25,047 bases of DNA from Bacillota bacterium (GTDB lineage Bacteria > Bacillota > Clostridia > Oscillospirales > Ruminococcaceae). A program made the position numbers and the translations under genes. The stretch is from contig JAEZDF010000143.1 in the NCBI GenBank assembly GCA_023429685.1, positions 1-25,047 of the forward strand. Reading direction: 5' to 3'. This document shows, piece after piece, positions 22,601-25,047 of this stretch. Within the stretch, counting starts at the first letter, position 1. The number at the start of each line of letters is the position of its first letter. The notes beneath the pieces were generated by a model. It worked only from the letters and a program-made list of their open reading frames with translations. It made no database searches and was not told where the DNA came from.

Positions 22601-25047
22601 ATGCAATGGCAAGGATTAAACCAGCTGCGCGAGTCGTTTTTGTCCTTTTTTGAGAGCAAGAACCACACCCGCATGCCCAGCGCGTCCCTTGTTCCAAGTA
22701 ATGACAAGAGCTTGCTGCTCATCAACTCCGGCATGGCGCCACTCAAAAAATACTTTTTGGGGCAGGAGACGCCGCCCAACAAGCGCGTGACCACCTGCCA
22801 AAAGTGCATCCGCACGCCCGATATCGAGCGCGTGGGCAAGACGGCGCGCCACGGCACCTATTTTGAGATGCTGGGCAACTTCTCGTTTGGCGATTACTTT
22901 AAAAACGAGGCAACCGCTTGGGCGTGGGAGTTCTTCACCAAGGTGCTTGAGATTCCCGCCGATAAGCTGTACTGCTCGGTTTATGAAGAGGACGACGAGG
23001 CGTACGACATCTGGACGAAGGTGATTGGCGTACCCGAAAGCCATATGAAACGCCTTGGCAAGGCGGATAACTTCTGGGAGCACGGCACCGGTCCCTGCGG
23101 TCCCTGTTCGGAGATCTACTTTGACCGCGGACCCGAAAAGGGTTGCGGCAGCCCCGACTGTGCGGTGGGCTGTGACTGCGACCGCTTCGTAGAGGTGTGG
23201 AACCTGGTGTTTACCCAGTTTGACAGCGACGGCAAGGGAACCTACACCCCCCTTGAGCACCCCAACATCGATACCGGCATGGGGCTTGAGCGTCTTGCCT
23301 GCGTACTGCAGGGGGTAGACAACCTGTTTGAGGTTGACACCGTGCAGAATATTATGAAGCACGTCAGCGACATCGCACATGTGCGCTACGGCGAGAACAT
23401 CAAAACCGATGTTTCGCTGCGCGTGATTACCGACCACATCCGCAGCACAACCTTTATGGTGGGTGACGGCGTAATCCCCTCCAACGAGGGACGCGGCTAT
23501 GTTCTGCGCCGCCTTCTGCGCCGCGCAGCGCGCCATGGCAGGCTGATTGGCATCACCGAGCCGTTCCTCTACACGGTATGCGATACCGTAATCAACGAAA
23601 ACAAGAGCGCCTACCCCGAGCTTGCGGAAAAGGCGGATTATATCAAAAAACACATCCGTGTGGAAGAGGAGCGCTTTGCGCGTACCATCGACCAGGGCAT
23701 GGAGCTATTGGGCGAGTTGGTGCAGGCGGCGCTTAAAAACGGCAGCACCGTGTTTGACGGTGCCGAGGCGTTTCGCTTGTACGACACCTTCGGCTTCCCG
23801 ATCGACCTCACCCGCGAGATTGTGGAGGAGAACGGGCTGACGGTTGACGAAGCGGCGTTTGAGCAGCTGATGAACGAGCAGAAGCAGCGCGCCCGCGAGG
23901 ACCGTAAAAAGTCGGGCGGCGTTGCGTGGGAAAGTGATGCACTGGGCGAGCTTACCCTGCCCGAGACGGAGTTTGTTGGATATACCGAGTACAGGGTACA
24001 GGCAAAGATTCTTGCCATTGTAAAGAACAATGAGCTTGCGGGCAGTGCCGACAAGGGCGACGAGGTGCTCGTGGTGCTTGACAGCTCCCCGTTCTACGCC
24101 GAAAGCGGCGGACAGGTGGCGGACACTGGCGTCATCTGCAAGGATGGTGCGCGTCTTGCGGTTAACGGCTGCAAAAAGACCGCCGCGGGACAGTACCTGC
24201 ACTCTGCCGTGGTAGAGCAGGGCACGTTTTCTGCCGACGATGCCGTCACCGCCGAGATCGATGTGCTGCGCCGCCGCAGCATCATGCGCAACCACACCTC
24301 CGCGCACCTGTTACAGGCTGCGCTGCGCAGTGTGCTGGGTGACCATGTGCATCAGGCTGGCTCGCTCGTTACCCCCGACCGCGTACGCTTTGATTTTTCG
24401 CACTTTGGCGCAATGACCGCCGAGGAGATTATCGCCACCGAGCGTCTGGTTAACGAAAAGATTCTCGAGGCGCTACCCGTACTCACCGAGGAGATGGCAC
24501 TAGACCAAGCAAAGCAGCGTGGCGCGACCGCACTGTTTGGCGAAAAATACGGTGACCGCGTGCGCGTTGTAGAGGCACAGGGCTTCTCCACCGAGTTCTG
24601 CGGCGGAACCCATGTGGACAACACCGCAAAGCTCGGTCTGTTTAAGATTATCTCCGAGGCGTCGGTTGCCGCCGGTGTGCGACGCATCGAGGGCACAACG
24701 GGCGACGGCGTGCTTGCGCTGTTTGACGAATTAAACGGCACGCTGAATGCAGTTGCCGCTAATCTTAAGGCTGCGTCGGTGTCCGAGATTGTCACCCGCG
24801 CGTCATCGGTTATGGGCGAGCTGCGCGAAAAGGATAAGGAGCTCGAAGCCATGGGCGCGCGGCTTGCGGGCACGCAGCTAGAGGGCATAGAGAAAAACGC
24901 CTGCAACGTCTGCGGCGTAAACCTGATTACCGCCGAGCTGACCGACACAAAGGTTGACACTCTGCGCGCGTTGTGTGATAAAATAAAGGAAAAAGACGCA
25001 AACACCGTTGCCGTAATCGCCAATGTCATCGACGGCAAGGGCAGCCT
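22601..25047 (+). CDS. alaS: Alanyl-tRNA synthetase AlaS (3' end outside window)
   Basis: The reading frame from 22601 stays open to the window edge, giving 815 residues of a protein usually about 870-880 long. It charges tRNA-Ala with alanine. The N-terminal catalytic part shows SASLVPSNDKSLLLINSGMAP, TYFEMLGNFSFGDYFK and FWEHGTGPCGPCSEIYFD. The editing domain carries the zinc/active-site motifs HTSAH (His565, His569) and CGGTH (Cys667, His671). A CxxC-rich insertion (GCGSPDCAVGCDCD) near residue 185-198 is common in bacterial AlaS. GGAGGA at 22585-22590 precedes ATG by 10 nt. The start of the C-terminal C-Ala/coiled-coil region is visible before the cut. Regulated by the T-box upstream. Long antisense frames across it are shadows. 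Confidence 0.97.
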   Translation, partial: MQWQGLNQLRESFLSFFESKNHTRMPSASLVPSNDKSLLLINSGMAPLKKYFLGQETPPNKRVTTCQKCIRTPDIERVGKTARHGTYFEMLGNFSFGDYFKNEATAWAWEFFTKVLEIPADKLYCSVYEEDDEAYDIWTKVIGVPESHMKRLGKADNFWEHGTGPCGPCSEIYFDRGPEKGCGSPDCAVGCDCDRFVEVWNLVFTQFDSDGKGTYTPLEHPNIDTGMGLERLACVLQGVDNLFEVDTVQNIMKHVSDIAHVRYGENIKTDVSLRVITDHIRSTTFMVGDGVIPSNEGRGYVLRRLLRRAARHGRLIGITEPFLYTVCDTVINENKSAYPELAEKADYIKKHIRVEEERFARTIDQGMELLGELVQAALKNGSTVFDGAEAFRLYDTFGFPIDLTREIVEENGLTVDEAAFEQLMNEQKQRAREDRKKSGGVAWESDALGELTLPETEFVGYTEYRVQAKILAIVKNNELAGSADKGDEVLVVLDSSPFYAESGGQVADTGVICKDGARLAVNGCKKTAAGQYLHSAVVEQGTFSADDAVTAEIDVLRRRSIMRNHTSAHLLQAALRSVLGDHVHQAGSLVTPDRVRFDFSHFGAMTAEEIIATERLVNEKILEALPVLTEEMALDQAKQRGATALFGEKYGDRVRVVEAQGFSTEFCGGTHVDNTAKLGLFKIISEASVAAGVRRIEGTTGDGVLALFDELNGTLNAVAANLKAASVSEIVTRASSVMGELREKDKELEAMGARLAGTQLEGIEKNACNVCGVNLITAELTDTKVDTLRALCDKIKEKDANTVAVIANVIDGKGS

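Noticed and set aside
22396..22653. An 85-codon frame between nspC and alaS
   Set aside because: It overlaps the T-box, its terminator and the alaS start, and has no ribosome site.
22616..23653. A 345-codon frame on the - strand
   Set aside because: It lies entirely antisense to the conserved catalytic part of alaS; strong codon bias on the sense strand produces such open shadows.

Overview
The window is about 25 kb of moderately G+C-rich, gene-dense bacterial DNA, almost all of it read on the + strand. Gene content and signals point to a Gram-positive Clostridia-type Bacillota, probably a gut Oscillospirales/Ruminococcaceae-like organism. The evidence is strong AGGAGG-type ribosome sites, sigma-A promoters, a T-box in front of alaS, a PurO-type IMP cyclohydrolase paired with a stand-alone AICAR transformylase, and a carboxyspermidine pathway. 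This placement is inference; no rRNA or marker comparison could be run.

Layout. (1) 1-2066: groES-groEL with a strong terminator. (2) 2091-3760: an NfeD-like membrane protein and an SPFH/stomatin protein, a familiar membrane-quality-control pair. (3) 3839-4074: a structured RNA with its own promoter-like sequence and a perfect terminator. It ends only 31 nt before purE and is either a 6S-type RNA or an attenuating leader. (4) 4106-12522: a purine operon, purE-purC-purF-purM-purN-GNAT-purO-purH(AICARFT)-purD, closed by a strong hairpin. purK, purL and purB are not in the window. (5) 12558-15030: a convergent GNAT acetyltransferase gene on the - strand, then a class B penicillin-binding protein behind a compact leader with a 21-codon ORF and competing hairpins. 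(6) 15059-22186: a polyamine cluster. It opens with a strong promoter and a ~380-nt structured, terminator-ended leader without convincing coding content, then speD, a decarboxylase (probably speA), speE, speB, carboxyspermidine dehydrogenase and carboxyspermidine decarboxylase. (7) 22192-25047: a consensus promoter, an alanine T-box and alaS, which runs off the window.

How the genes work together. The purine block covers steps from PRPP to IMP except FGAR amidotransferase, adenylosuccinate lyase and N5-CAIR synthetase. The last two steps are carried by two separate proteins instead of one bifunctional PurH. The polyamine block can make putrescine from arginine (SpeA, SpeB). It can then make spermidine by two chemically different routes: aminopropyl transfer from decarboxylated AdoMet (SpeD, SpeE), and reductive condensation with aspartate semialdehyde followed by decarboxylation (CASDH, NspC).

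The places most worth a second look are the non-coding ones: the speD leader (15094-15473), the purE-linked RNA (3854-4074), the leader of the penicillin-binding protein (13269-13365), and the inverted repeat wrapped around the alaS promoter (22192-22240).
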